Under the pieces are notes generated by a model. That model was not told where the DNA came from. It worked only from the letters and a program-made list of their open reading frames with translations, and searched no databases. A program made the translations under genes and the position numbers. Below, piece after piece: positions 44,580 to 53,995 of a stretch of DNA of 64,000 bases. The stretch lies in the NCBI GenBank assembly GCA_039516895.1, contig CP154437.1, forward strand, positions 372,001 through 436,000, written 5' to 3'. This DNA is from Campylobacter coli (lineage in GTDB: Bacteria; Campylobacterota; Campylobacteria; Campylobacterales; Campylobacteraceae). The first letter of the stretch is position 1. Each line of letters begins with the position of its first letter.

Positions 44580-46007
44580 TTATTTTCCTAAAGCTTTTTT
44601 AATACCTTGTGCATAATCAGGTGAAATTTTTTCAAAATGTCCTAAAGCTCTAGCAATGATTTTTTCTTCTACACCTTCCATAGAAGCTGCTATATTTTCA
44701 AAAAGTTGTTCTTTTTGATTTTGATTCATGATGTTAAACAACGCTCTTGGTTGAGTGTAAAAATCATTATCTAAAGGTGCGTATCTTTGTGCATTGCCTT
44801 CTAAAACTAAATCAGGTTCAAGATAGCTTTTATCTTCTTTTGGGCTTTCTTCATAGCTGTTTGGCTCATAATACGCAGCACCATTTTTATAGCTATCAAA
44901 ATTCATAGCACCTGCAACATTGTAAGTATTTACTTCACTTCTAGCACGATTTACAGGTAAAAGGTGATAATTAGTTCCTATTCTATATCTTTGTGCATCA
45001 GGATATGAGAAAATTCTAGCTTGTAGCATTTTATCGGGACTAAAACCTATACCAGGTACTATATTGCTTGGGCTAAAAGCTGCTTGTTCTACTTCATTAA
45101 AATAATTTTGTGGATTTTGATTTAAGATCATTTCTCCTATATCCATTAAAGGCACTATGCTATGCGGCCAAATTTTAGTTAAATCAAAAGGATTAAAGCC
45201 TAGTTTGTCAGCATCTTTTTCAGCAAGAATTTGAACTTGAACTTTCCATTTTGGGAAATCTTTATTTTCTATAGCATTGTAAAGATCTCTTTGGTGACTT
45301 TCTCTATCTTTAGCGATAAGTTCAGCGGCTTCTTTATTGCTAAGATTTTTAATGCCTTGTAGGGTTTTAAAATGGAATTTTACCCAAAATCTTTCATTTT
45401 TGTCATTGATAAAGCTATAAGTATGGCTTCCAAAACCGTGCATATGACGATAACTTGCTGGAATTCCTCTATCGCTCATAAGAATGGTTACTTGGTGTAA
45501 GCTTTCAGGAGACAAACTCCAAAAATCCCAAGCAGCATTATTACTTCTTAAATGTGTTCTTGGATCTCTTTTTTGAGTATGGATAAAATCAGGGAATTTA
45601 TAAGCATCACGAATGAAGAAAGTCGGAGTGTTATTTCCTACCAAGTCCCAGTTTCCTTCTTTAGTATAAAATTTAATAGCAAAACCTCTAACATCGCGTT
45701 CAGCATCTGCTGCACCTGCTTCACCTGCTACTGTTGAAAAGCGCAAAAACAATGGAGTAACTTCACCTTTTTGAAAAATTTTAGCTTTGGTATAAGCACT
45801 TAAATCCGCTGTAATTTTTATTTCACCATAAGCGGCACTTCCTTTTGCATGCACTGTTCTTTCTGGAATTCTTTCTCTGTTTTGATGGGCAAGTTTTTCA
45901 AGTAAAAGATAATCTTGCATAAGTAAAGGGCCTTTTGCGCCTGCACTTAAAGAGTTTTGATTATCGGCTATAATATTTCCGAAGTCGTTAGTTAATTTTT
46001 TCATCAT
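44580..46007 (-). CDS. katA: Catalase KatA
   Basis: Monofunctional haem catalase, 475 residues, the only catalase of C. jejuni. [14 protein letters not shown] holds the distal-side histidine, [11 protein letters not shown] the asparagine, [14 protein letters not shown] the haem-ligand tyrosine. No signal peptide. TAGGAGAAA precedes two adjacent ATG codons (46007 and 46004). PerR is known to repress it in this species. Confidence 0.97.
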   Translation of the reverse strand: MMKKLTNDFGNIIADNQNSLSAGAKGPLLMQDYLLLEKLAHQNRERIPERTVHAKGSAAYGEIKITADLSAYTKAKIFQKGEVTPLFLRFSTVAGEAGAADAERDVRGFAIKFYTKEGNWDLVGNNTPTFFIRDAYKFPDFIHTQKRDPRTHLRSNNAAWDFWSLSPESLHQVTILMSDRGIPASYRHMHGFGSHTYSFINDKNERFWVKFHFKTLQGIKNLSNKEAAELIAKDRESHQRDLYNAIENKDFPKWKVQVQILAEKDADKLGFNPFDLTKIWPHSIVPLMDIGEMILNQNPQNYFNEVEQAAFSPSNIVPGIGFSPDKMLQARIFSYPDAQRYRIGTNYHLLPVNRARSEVNTYNVAGAMNFDSYKNGAAYYEPNSYEESPKEDKSYLEPDLVLEGNAQRYAPLDNDFYTQPRALFNIMNQNQKEQLFENIAASMEGVEEKIIARALGHFEKISPDYAQGIKKALGK

Positions 46008-46194
46008 TTTCTCCTAAATAATAATTTTTATTAATTGAGAAATTATATCTATTAAAAATTAAAGTTAACTGAATTAAACTCAATAAATCGATAAATAATA
46101 TAAATGATAATAAATTTCAAAATAAATTTAGTTTGATTATATTATAATAATAATTATCAAAATAATTTAAAATAAAAATCACAAAGGAGAGCGT
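46008..46194. promoter_or_regulatory. Divergent control region with Fur/PerR-like AT-rich repeats
   Basis: Between katA and the iron-linked operon. ATAATAATAATTATCAAAAT (near 46145-46164) resembles a Fur box built of NATNAT-type hexamers, and further AATGATAATAAATT repeats occur near 46100. It is the natural place for PerR control of katA and Fur control of the operon on the other side. Confidence 0.5.
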
Positions 46195-46512
46195 ATGTCA
46201 GTTTTGGTTATTGGTGCAGATGAAATAACACCTATTAAGGCTGTTTTGTATGATTTAGGTGCAAAGAAAATAGAGCATTGGGATGCACGCAATGAAAATA
46301 GAGTCAATCGCAAACCCATTCCTTGTGATACAGAATGTATAGTGATGCTTACAAGTTTTTTAAATCACAATACTATGAAAAAAATTAAAAATGAGGCTAA
46401 AAAACGAAAAATTCCATTAGTTTGTGCAAAAAGAAGCGTAAGTTGTGTGTATTGTGAGTATTGTAAGATATTTAATTTAGATAAAGAATTTTCTTGCTCT
46501 AAGGCAGAATAA
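46195..46512 (+). CDS. DUF2325 family protein (Cj1384c-like)
   Basis: 105 residues. The DUF2325 pattern is visible: VLVIGADEITPIKAVL, GAKKIEHWDAR, CIVMLTSFLNHNTM. A cysteine-rich end, CVYCEYCKIFNL, might bind metal or a cluster. First gene of a three-gene overlapping run ending in flavodoxin; I recall the first two as iron-responsive in C. jejuni. Confidence 0.8.
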   Translation: MSVLVIGADEITPIKAVLYDLGAKKIEHWDARNENRVNRKPIPCDTECIVMLTSFLNHNTMKKIKNEAKKRKIPLVCAKRSVSCVYCEYCKIFNLDKEFSCSKAE

Positions 46513-47207
46513 TGCTATTTGGATTTGAAGATAAAAGAGAATTTATCCCTAAAGTTTATAGTTCTTTATGTAAGCAAGAGCTTGTCAAAACTTTTTTGAT
46601 TCAATACAATGCTAGTGTTGATAGTGTTTTAAGAATCCCGCTTTCATATGCAAGAAGTGCAAAAAATTTAAAAAAGCCTTTTCAAAACTTCTTGCAAGAT
46701 GCGATACATATGCCTTTTGGTAAAATAAAAAATATCGATAAAAACCTTACTTTGAACATTTTTTATTTTCAAAAAAGAAAGAGTTTGATTTTCAAGACTA
46801 AAATATTTCAAAATGTCGATATTTTAAGACTTTTAAGGGCTTATTTTAGAGGTATTTGCTTTGATTCACAAGTTTTATTTGATTTTTATGTATATGATAA
46901 AATTTCTCATCAAAATCAAAATCGAAGCATTGTTCAAAATGATAATTTGATTATCATAGATAATAAAATTGCGGTTTTGCCTCTTTGCAAAGAAGTAGAT
47001 CTTCAAAATTTAAATATCGATAGTGAAATTCAAAAAATATCTAAATTTATATATCAAAATCAATTTGAACAAATTTGCATAGTTTGTCCGCGTAACAAAA
47101 ACTTCACACATTTTGTTCAAATAAAACATTTTTTATGCGATTTAAATAAAACTATGTTAAAATTAGTCCCGTATTCAATAACAAATAAACTTATAAGGAG
47201 AAAATAA
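46512..47207 (+). CDS. Hypothetical protein (Cj1383c-like)
   Basis: 231 residues, basic and soluble, with no signal peptide or recognised domain. Start and end both overlap their neighbours as TAATG, so it is translated together with the DUF2325 gene and fldA. Its position suggests a role in iron limitation or flavodoxin use. Confidence 0.75.
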   Translation: MLFGFEDKREFIPKVYSSLCKQELVKTFLIQYNASVDSVLRIPLSYARSAKNLKKPFQNFLQDAIHMPFGKIKNIDKNLTLNIFYFQKRKSLIFKTKIFQNVDILRLLRAYFRGICFDSQVLFDFYVYDKISHQNQNRSIVQNDNLIIIDNKIAVLPLCKEVDLQNLNIDSEIQKISKFIYQNQFEQICIVCPRNKNFTHFVQIKHFLCDLNKTMLKLVPYSITNKLIRRK

Positions 47208-47698
47208 TGTCAGTAGCAGTAATTTATGGAAGTGCTATGGGAAATACAGAAGGAGCAGCAAATACAATTGCTTCAAAATTAGGAATTAGTGATGTTTTAA
47301 ATGTTGCAGATATTGATGCAGCTAAAATTAATTCTTATGATAAATTAATTTGTGGAACTTCTACTTGGGGAAGTGGCGATTTACAAGATGATTGGGATGG
47401 TTTTGATTTTTCAGGTCTTAGCCTTGGTGGAAAAACTGTAGCTGTATTTGGAATGGGTGATAGTGAAAGCTATTCAGACACTTTCTGCGGCGGTATGGGA
47501 AAACTTGCAGAAAATTTAAAAAATGCAGGCGCAAATTTAGTAGGTGAAGTTTCAACTGATGGTTATACATTTGAATCAAGCGATGCAGTTGTTGATGGAA
47601 AATTTGTAGGTCTTGCACTTGATAATGACAATCAAGAAGATCAAACTGAAGCAAGAATTGACGCTTGGGTAGAGCAAATCAAAGCTCATTTTGCTTAA
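47207..47698 (+). CDS. fldA: Flavodoxin FldA
   Basis: 163-residue long-chain flavodoxin, an FMN electron carrier that replaces ferredoxin and accepts electrons from pyruvate and 2-oxoglutarate oxidoreductases. The phosphate loop is IYGSAMGNTEGAA; the isoalloxazine loops are GTSTWGSGDLQDDW and GMGDSESYSDTFCGG. Ribosome site AAGGAG. Confidence 0.97.
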   Translation: MSVAVIYGSAMGNTEGAANTIASKLGISDVLNVADIDAAKINSYDKLICGTSTWGSGDLQDDWDGFDFSGLSLGGKTVAVFGMGDSESYSDTFCGGMGKLAENLKNAGANLVGEVSTDGYTFESSDAVVDGKFVGLALDNDNQEDQTEARIDAWVEQIKAHFA

Positions 47699-47705
47699 TT
47701 TTTAA

Positions 47706-47732
47706 AAATATCGGCTTTCTTTGCCGATATTT
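47706..47732 (+). terminator. Terminator of the fldA operon
   Basis: AAATATCGGC and GCCGATATTT make a perfect 10-bp stem over a 7-base loop directly after fldA. Confidence 0.75.
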
Positions 47733-47858
47733 CAGTATATTTTAATTATTCTACTTTTTTCAAAACCCGCTTAGAAAGATAAAAGACTGCTTTTTATATA
47801 GAAGAGGTTTGAAATTTATACACCATTAAAATATTAAATTCGCACTCAAAAATCGATT

Positions 47859-49520
47859 TTATCTTTTTTGCATGGCAAGTATCATCACCTTTGCTTTACA
47901 ATCTGCACAGCAATAAAGAGTTTTTATCTTGCTCTCGTCATTACCAAATTTAGGTTTCATTAAATTTGCAATTTTTTCTACCGCTTTTTTGGTAGCAAAT
48001 TCTTTTCCGCATTCTATACAAGCAAAAAGTTCATCTTTTGCCATGGTTTGGTATTCAAAATAACTTGGATTAAATTCCATTCCACTACGCGTAAGTTTTA
48101 GAGTATCTTTTTCGGCACAACTTACTTCGCAGTATCCACAGGTGGTGCATAATGAAGCATTAAATTTGAGTGCATTTTCTTTAGTATCGGCAATCAAAGC
48201 TCCTACATTACAGGCTCCTACACAAGAAAGGCAGAGAGTACAGGTGTTTGCATTGATTTCTATTTTTCCATATCTTAACCATTCACCACTTTCTTTTAGA
48301 CCAAAATCATCATTTTGGATCAAATTTTGCATTCTTTTGGCAAAATTTTCTCTGGTGGTAAGAGTGTTATTGTGAAAATCAAAACTTAAATTTTCTATAA
48401 ATTCTTGCTTTTCTAAAGCATTTTGCAATTCTTTTTCATCTTTGGCTGTAAAAATAGCTTCTTTTTGGAATTTTCTTTCAAAAAAAGTGTTTAAAAGATC
48501 TATCGCTTCAGCACTTCCTCGCGAAATAAAATCCGTATAAAAAACCAAATTTGCACCACTGCTTTGCAAAAGAGTTAGAAAATGCATGGAAGAAAGCCAT
48601 TTTTCACCCTCTATCATAAAAGGTAGAACATCTTTGGGTAGTTTTATGTTTAAATTTTCTAAAGACATTTTTTTAGGTATGATTAAAATCTTTTTTTCTT
48701 TATAAAATTCACAAAGTTCAAAAAAACTTTCCCTAGGCATGGGTGCATAATCAAGCGAGCCACTAGGACATACGCTGATACAGCCTCCACAGCCTAGACA
48801 ATCTACTTGAGAAAATTCTAAATGCTTGCTTTCATCATCTTTTAAAATGGCTACCGTAGGACAAATTTCAGCACATTTTGCACAATGCTCACTGCGTCTT
48901 TCGTGGTATTGACACACACTAGAATCATAGGTGATATAGGTTTTATATGTGTATTTTGGACTTTTATCTTGTAAAAATTCAAGTAAACTTTCTTGATCTT
49001 TAAAATTGCTAATATTATAACAACCACTTTGTCTTGTAAAATCCTTGCGAATTTCGTTAGAATTTGTATTAAAAAGTAAAATATCAAAATCAATTTCTAC
49101 TTCTTCTCCTTGATTTAAAATTACAGCACAAAGCTCGCCTATACTGCCAAATACCGCTAGAATTTCTTCATTTTTTAAGCTTATGATTTTAAAATTTTGT
49201 TTTTTTAAAAAATCAGCCATAGCATCATCAGAATCTACTAAAATAATGCGGTTTTTTACTTCTTTGTTTTGTTCTAAATCAAGTCCTAAATCATAGACAT
49301 TTGCTCTAGCTTCATAAAGCTTTAATATGTTTTTACTTCTTTCTAAAATTTCATCTTGTGAATTTTTAAGATAAAAATTAATTTCTGGAGCATAAATTTG
49401 TGCTTTTTGTGCTTTTTCATTAGAAATTAAAACTTCTTCATCCTTGCATTTTTCCCAAATATTTATCTCATCAGGCAAGGGAATAAGATTTTCATTTTGT
49501 ATGAAAACAAAGTCTTTCAT
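47859..49520 (-). CDS. Multi-cluster ferredoxin-type iron-sulfur protein (Cj1377c-like)
   Basis: 553 residues with several cysteine sets: CAKCAEICP with CLGCGGCISVCP (two 4Fe-4S clusters), CTLCLSCVGAC with CTTCGYCEVSC (two more) and C-terminal pairs CIECGKE and CCADCKAK. No signal peptide. It starts 69 bp from selA on the other strand, which hints at a link with selenium-dependent formate dehydrogenase, as electron carrier or maturation factor. The exact role is unknown. Confidence 0.88.
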   Translation of the reverse strand: MKDFVFIQNENLIPLPDEINIWEKCKDEEVLISNEKAQKAQIYAPEINFYLKNSQDEILERSKNILKLYEARANVYDLGLDLEQNKEVKNRIILVDSDDAMADFLKKQNFKIISLKNEEILAVFGSIGELCAVILNQGEEVEIDFDILLFNTNSNEIRKDFTRQSGCYNISNFKDQESLLEFLQDKSPKYTYKTYITYDSSVCQYHERRSEHCAKCAEICPTVAILKDDESKHLEFSQVDCLGCGGCISVCPSGSLDYAPMPRESFFELCEFYKEKKILIIPKKMSLENLNIKLPKDVLPFMIEGEKWLSSMHFLTLLQSSGANLVFYTDFISRGSAEAIDLLNTFFERKFQKEAIFTAKDEKELQNALEKQEFIENLSFDFHNNTLTTRENFAKRMQNLIQNDDFGLKESGEWLRYGKIEINANTCTLCLSCVGACNVGALIADTKENALKFNASLCTTCGYCEVSCAEKDTLKLTRSGMEFNPSYFEYQTMAKDELFACIECGKEFATKKAVEKIANLMKPKFGNDESKIKTLYCCADCKAKVMILAMQKR

Positions 49521-49533
49521 TGATTTTCCTTGA

Positions 49534-49563
49534 TTGTCAATTTGTCAAATTCTATGGTAAAAT
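49534..49563 (+). promoter_or_regulatory. selA: Promoter for selA-selB
   Basis: TTGTCA (49534-49539) and TAAAAT (49558-49563) are 18 bases apart in the short divergent gap, 26 bases before the selA start. Confidence 0.5.
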
Positions 49564-49589
49564 AACCAAATATTTTCTTAAGGCTTAAG

Positions 49590-50912
49590 ATGAACAAATT
49601 TAGAACTTTTCCGCAAATTGGAAGCTTGATTGATGATGAGAGTTTAAAAGAATATCCTTTTTATTTAAGATCTCATTTTTGCAAAAGTGTTGTTGCTAAA
49701 CTCAAGGCGAATATAACTGAAGATTCATGGGATAAAAATACTATTTTAGAAAAAATACAGCAAGAAATTCAAAAACATTTACGCAAAGATTTACAAAGTG
49801 TCATTAATGCTACGGGTGTGGTCATTCATACAAATTTAGGGCGTAGTGTTATTGATGAGAGTATTTTTGAAAAGTCCAAAGATGTGCTTTGCAATTATGC
49901 TAATATTGAATTTGATTTAGAAAACGGTAAAAGAGGGAGTCGCTATGCTTTAGTGCTTGAAAAGCTTAAAATGCTTTTTGAATGCGAAGATGCTTTGGTT
50001 GTAAACAACAACGCTGCAGCAGTTTTTTTGGTGCTTCATTCTCTTTGTTTTGATAAAGAACTCATCACTTCAAGAGGCGAGCTTGTTGAAATTGGCGGAA
50101 GTTTTCGCGTGAGTGAAGTGATTAAAGCTGCAGGAGTAAAGCTTTGTGAAGTAGGCACGAGCAATAAAACACATTTAAAAGATTATGAAAAAGCTATAAA
50201 TGAAAATACTAAAATGCTTTTAAAAACCCATAAATCTAATTTCGCTTTGATTGGTTTTCATAGTGAGGTTGGCATCAAGGATTTAGGAAATTTGGCAAAA
50301 GAAAAAGGACTTTTGAGTTATTATGATTTAGGTTCGGGTTGGTGTGAGAATTTAAATCCAAAACTGATAAAAAACGAGCCTAAAGTCAAAGATGTGATAA
50401 AGCATTGTGATATTTTGAGCTTTAGTGGGGATAAGCTTTTTGGCAGTGTGCAAGCTGGAATTATACTTGGTAAAAAAGAATTGATTGATAAAATTAAAGA
50501 AAATCAACTGCTAAGAATGTTAAGAGTGGATAAAATCACACTTGCTTTTTTAAATGAAAGTCTTAAGGCTTATCTTGAAAAAGACTACGAAAAAATCACA
50601 AGTTTAAAGCTTTTAAATGATGAAATCACTTATATTAAAGAAAAAGCTTTAAGAGTGCAAAATAAAATTCAGATTAAAAGTGAATTGAAAATGAGTAAAA
50701 GTTTAGTAGGGGGTGGTTCTATGCCTGATAAAACTTTAGAAACTTGTATTTTAGCTTTTAATGGCAATGCTTTAAAATTGCAAGAAAAATTTAGAGAAAA
50801 AAATATCATAGGTCGTATAGAAAATGAAGCTTTTGTGCTAGATTTTAGGACAATTAGAGAAAAAGATTTATCAAAATTAATTCAAATTATCAATACTATG
50901 GAAAATTTATGA
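49590..50912 (+). CDS. selA: L-seryl-tRNA(Sec) selenium transferase
   Basis: PLP enzyme that turns seryl-tRNA(Sec) into selenocysteyl-tRNA(Sec). 440 residues. INATGVVIHTNLGRSV and SFSGDKLFGSVQAGII (PLP lysine) are diagnostic. ATGA overlap with selB. Needed for the selenocysteine of formate dehydrogenase. Confidence 0.97.
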   Translation: MNKFRTFPQIGSLIDDESLKEYPFYLRSHFCKSVVAKLKANITEDSWDKNTILEKIQQEIQKHLRKDLQSVINATGVVIHTNLGRSVIDESIFEKSKDVLCNYANIEFDLENGKRGSRYALVLEKLKMLFECEDALVVNNNAAAVFLVLHSLCFDKELITSRGELVEIGGSFRVSEVIKAAGVKLCEVGTSNKTHLKDYEKAINENTKMLLKTHKSNFALIGFHSEVGIKDLGNLAKEKGLLSYYDLGSGWCENLNPKLIKNEPKVKDVIKHCDILSFSGDKLFGSVQAGIILGKKELIDKIKENQLLRMLRVDKITLAFLNESLKAYLEKDYEKITSLKLLNDEITYIKEKALRVQNKIQIKSELKMSKSLVGGGSMPDKTLETCILAFNGNALKLQEKFREKNIIGRIENEAFVLDFRTIREKDLSKLIQIINTMENL

Positions 50913-52708
50913 ATTCGCTACTAATCGGTACTGCAGGGCATATTGATCATGGAAAAACTTCTTTGATTAAGGCTATAAATGGTTTTGAAGGGGATAGTTT
51001 AAAAGAGGAAAAAGAAAGACAAATCACGATTAATTTAAGTTTTTCTAATTTAAATTATAAGCAAAAACACCTTTCTTTTATCGATGTGCCAGGCCATAAA
51101 GACTTGGTTAAAACGATGATAAGTGGAGCTTTTGGTTTTAGCGCTTGTTTATTTGTAGTCGATATTAATGAGGGTTTAAAAGAGCAAAGCATAGAACATT
51201 TAGAAGTACTTGAACTTTTAGGTGTGAAAGATATTATCTTAGTGCTTAGTAAATGCGATTTATGTGAAAATCCCAAGGAGCAAGAGCAAAAAATTCTAAA
51301 CTCACTTGAGTTTACACCTATGAAAGTGTTTCATACTTCGATAAAAGATCAAGAAAGCATTGAGCGCTTAAAAAATTATCTTTTAAATTTAGAATGTAAG
51401 AATGCTAATGAAAATCTTGTTTTTCGTTATTATATCGATAGGGTTTTTTCTTTAAAAGGTATAGGAACCATAGTTACTGGAAGCCTTAATGAAGGTAAAA
51501 TTTCCCTAAATGAAAAAATCATTTGTCTTGACAATCAAAAAGAACTTGTAGTTAAAAATATACAAAATCACGAAAGTAATTTTAATGAAATTTCAGCTTT
51601 TAACCGTGTGGCTTTGAGCTTAAATTGTGATTATAAAGAATTAAAAAAAGGTTATGTTTTAAGCAAAAAAGGTTTTTTTAAGGGCTTTAAAGAATGTGAT
51701 GTTTTGATTAAAGCTAAAAGATTAAAAAATGAAAAAATGCTTTTTTGTGTGGGTACAAAAAGCATAGAGTGTAAGATAAGTATTTTAAAAGAGTTGGAAA
51801 ATAATGAATTTTTTGCTCATCTTGAATTTGAAAAAAATCTTTTTTTATGTTTTAATGAAAAATTTATTTTATTGCAAAATAATCGTGTTGTGGGCGGAGG
51901 AGAGGTTTTAAATCCTGTGAGCGAGCCTTTGAAAAAGGAACAAAAAAATAAATTTTTAATGCTTTTGAAAAATAAAGAATTAAAAAAGGCTTTTGAATTT
52001 CTAAAAAACACGCATAAATATGGCTTTGGCTTGCTCTCAAGTTACCAAAGATTTAAGTTAAGTCACGAAGAAGCTTTAAATTTAGCCAAAGAATTAAGTG
52101 GAGTTTTTATAGATGAAAAAAATCTTAATATTTATAATCTTTTAGCCTTAGATGAGCTTAAAAAATTCATTTCTTTTATACTTGAAAAAAATCCTTATGC
52201 TATGCTTTCAGCAACTTCTTTAGCCCTAAGACTTCCTTGGGCCAGTGCGGAATTTTGCGAGTTTGGACTTCAAAATCTATCAAATTTACTTGAATTTGAA
52301 AAGGGGGTGTATTTTAAAAAAGGAATTGATTATGAAAAGCTTAGAGAAAGAAATAATGATGAGCTATACAATATACTTAAAAAACAAGGCATAAAACCTC
52401 AAGCCCCTTATAATTTATATGAATTTTTAGAACTAGACAGAAAAAGTGGAGATGAAATTTTAAAAAAACTTACCAAGCAAAATCGCGTCATAAGACTTTC
52501 TCATAATCTTTTTATAGAAAAAAATGCCTTAGATAAACTTATGCAAGAATGCCTAGAAATTTTAAAGAGTCAAAGCCTTGATATACAGAGTATGAAAGAG
52601 CGTTTTAATCTTTCAAGAAAATATGCCATAGCTTATTTAGAATACCTTGATAAAGATGAGAGAGTGCAAAAAAAGGACGAAAAAAGATTTTTAAAAACAA
52701 ATATTTAG
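50909..52708 (+). CDS. selB: Selenocysteine-specific elongation factor SelB
   Basis: GTPase that brings selenocysteyl-tRNA to the ribosome at the SECIS element. GTAGHIDHGKTSLIKA is the P-loop, DVPGHKDLVKTM the G3 region, LSKCDLC the G4; the C-terminal half should form winged helices that read the mRNA hairpin. 599 residues, normal. Confidence 0.97.
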   Translation: MNSLLIGTAGHIDHGKTSLIKAINGFEGDSLKEEKERQITINLSFSNLNYKQKHLSFIDVPGHKDLVKTMISGAFGFSACLFVVDINEGLKEQSIEHLEVLELLGVKDIILVLSKCDLCENPKEQEQKILNSLEFTPMKVFHTSIKDQESIERLKNYLLNLECKNANENLVFRYYIDRVFSLKGIGTIVTGSLNEGKISLNEKIICLDNQKELVVKNIQNHESNFNEISAFNRVALSLNCDYKELKKGYVLSKKGFFKGFKECDVLIKAKRLKNEKMLFCVGTKSIECKISILKELENNEFFAHLEFEKNLFLCFNEKFILLQNNRVVGGGEVLNPVSEPLKKEQKNKFLMLLKNKELKKAFEFLKNTHKYGFGLLSSYQRFKLSHEEALNLAKELSGVFIDEKNLNIYNLLALDELKKFISFILEKNPYAMLSATSLALRLPWASAEFCEFGLQNLSNLLEFEKGVYFKKGIDYEKLRERNNDELYNILKKQGIKPQAPYNLYEFLELDRKSGDEILKKLTKQNRVIRLSHNLFIEKNALDKLMQECLEILKSQSLDIQSMKERFNLSRKYAIAYLEYLDKDERVQKKDEKRFLKTNI

Positions 52709-52756
52709 AATATCATTATAAAATAAAACATTAATATTTGATTTTAAGGAAAATAA

Positions 52757-53467
52757 ATGAAAAAAATAAGCTTAATCCTTGCTTGCTCAATGTCTTTATT
52801 TGCTGCTAGCAATTCTGAAATCAGTGATTTTTATTCTAAAAGCATTAAAGCACAATTTCCAAATGCAACAGTGAGTATAGGTAATCGCCAAAAGGTTGGA
52901 AATACAGGCTTTGAAAGCGTGATTGTTACGATAACGCTTGAAGGACAAAAGCAAGAGCAAATTCTTTTTACAAAAGATAATCTTATCGTTCCTGATATTA
53001 TTGATTTAAAAACTAAAACTTCTTATGCTCAAGAATATGAAATGAAAAAATTCCAAGAGGCTAGGGCAAATTTCACTAAAAATGTAAAACCCGTAGTTCA
53101 AGAAGAAACAATGCTTATAGCTTTAGGCGATAAAAGCAAGCCTGCTATTTATGTATTTTCAGATCCAGAATGTCCTTATTGTAGAGATCATTTAGCACAG
53201 ATTAAAGATGAGCTTAAAAATTATCAAGTCAATTATATCTTAACTCCAGTGCATGGTAAATCAGCTTTTGAAAAATCAGCATTGATTTACAAAGAGAGCA
53301 AAAAAGCTAAGAGTGATGATGAGAAAATAGCTATTTTAAATAAATACTATGACGCAAATATCAAATCTTATCCAAAGGTGAGCGATAGCGAGTTAAAAGA
53401 AGTATTTTCTCTTTATGAAAAATATCGTTCTTTAGGTCTTAGTGCTACTCCAACTATCATCAAATAA
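52757..53467 (+). CDS. Periplasmic DsbC/G-like thiol oxidoreductase (Cj1380-like)
   Basis: 236 residues. A signal peptide (MKKISLILACSMSLFAAS), an N-terminal dimerisation-like domain and a thioredoxin-fold domain with SDPECPYCRDH as the active CxxC near residue 140. It probably isomerises or oxidises disulfides in the periplasm. The cis-proline stretch ATPTII lies at the C-terminus. One base is shared with the next gene. Confidence 0.88.
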   Translation: MKKISLILACSMSLFAASNSEISDFYSKSIKAQFPNATVSIGNRQKVGNTGFESVIVTITLEGQKQEQILFTKDNLIVPDIIDLKTKTSYAQEYEMKKFQEARANFTKNVKPVVQEETMLIALGDKSKPAIYVFSDPECPYCRDHLAQIKDELKNYQVNYILTPVHGKSAFEKSALIYKESKKAKSDDEKIAILNKYYDANIKSYPKVSDSELKEVFSLYEKYRSLGLSATPTIIK

Positions 53468-53994
53468 TGAGAAAAATTCATTTAATTTCAGTTTTATTTC
53501 TAGCACTCTTTTTGAGTGCTTGTGCAAAGTCTGCCTTTGTTCAAAGCTCTATACAAACAAGCAATGAAGGCATTTTTTTAAAGGCCAAACAAGGGCAAAG
53601 TTTTAGTATCACTTTGCAAAATCCAAGTAAAATTCAAAGTGCTCTAAAAGATGAATTAGCTTTAAGGCTTAAAAATTTAGGATTAAAAGAAGTATCTTTG
53701 AATGCTGATTATGAAATTTTGATCAATCTTGTAGATTTTAAAAAGCATTCTTATGCCCAAAGAATTACAAGTTCGGGAAGATTTTTTTATGATTTTGATC
53801 CTTTTGAAAATAGTGGGGAATGGTATATTGAAAATTACTATACTATGCAAGTAAATATACAAATTAGCTCTAAAAATACCCCACAAAAAACGAGCTTATT
53901 TGCCCGCACGGCTTATCTTAGTGATAAAAAGCGTTGTCAGCTTTCCTTAGAAAATAAAATTATAAATCAAATTTCAAGCTTTTTTTATTTTTGA
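53467..53994 (+). CDS. Outer-membrane-type lipoprotein (Cj1381-like)
   Basis: 175 residues with a lipoprotein signal ending LFLSACAKS (Cys ~19). The body (SSIQTSNEGIFLKAK, then QNPSKIQSALKDEL) faintly recalls TraT-type lipoproteins, but I would not name it so. It shares a base with the DsbC-like gene, so the two are co-expressed. Ends one base before the converging efflux gene. Confidence 0.78.
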   Translation: MRKIHLISVLFLALFLSACAKSAFVQSSIQTSNEGIFLKAKQGQSFSITLQNPSKIQSALKDELALRLKNLGLKEVSLNADYEILINLVDFKKHSYAQRITSSGRFFYDFDPFENSGEWYIENYYTMQVNIQISSKNTPQKTSLFARTAYLSDKKRCQLSLENKIINQISSFFYF

Positions 53995-53995
53995 T

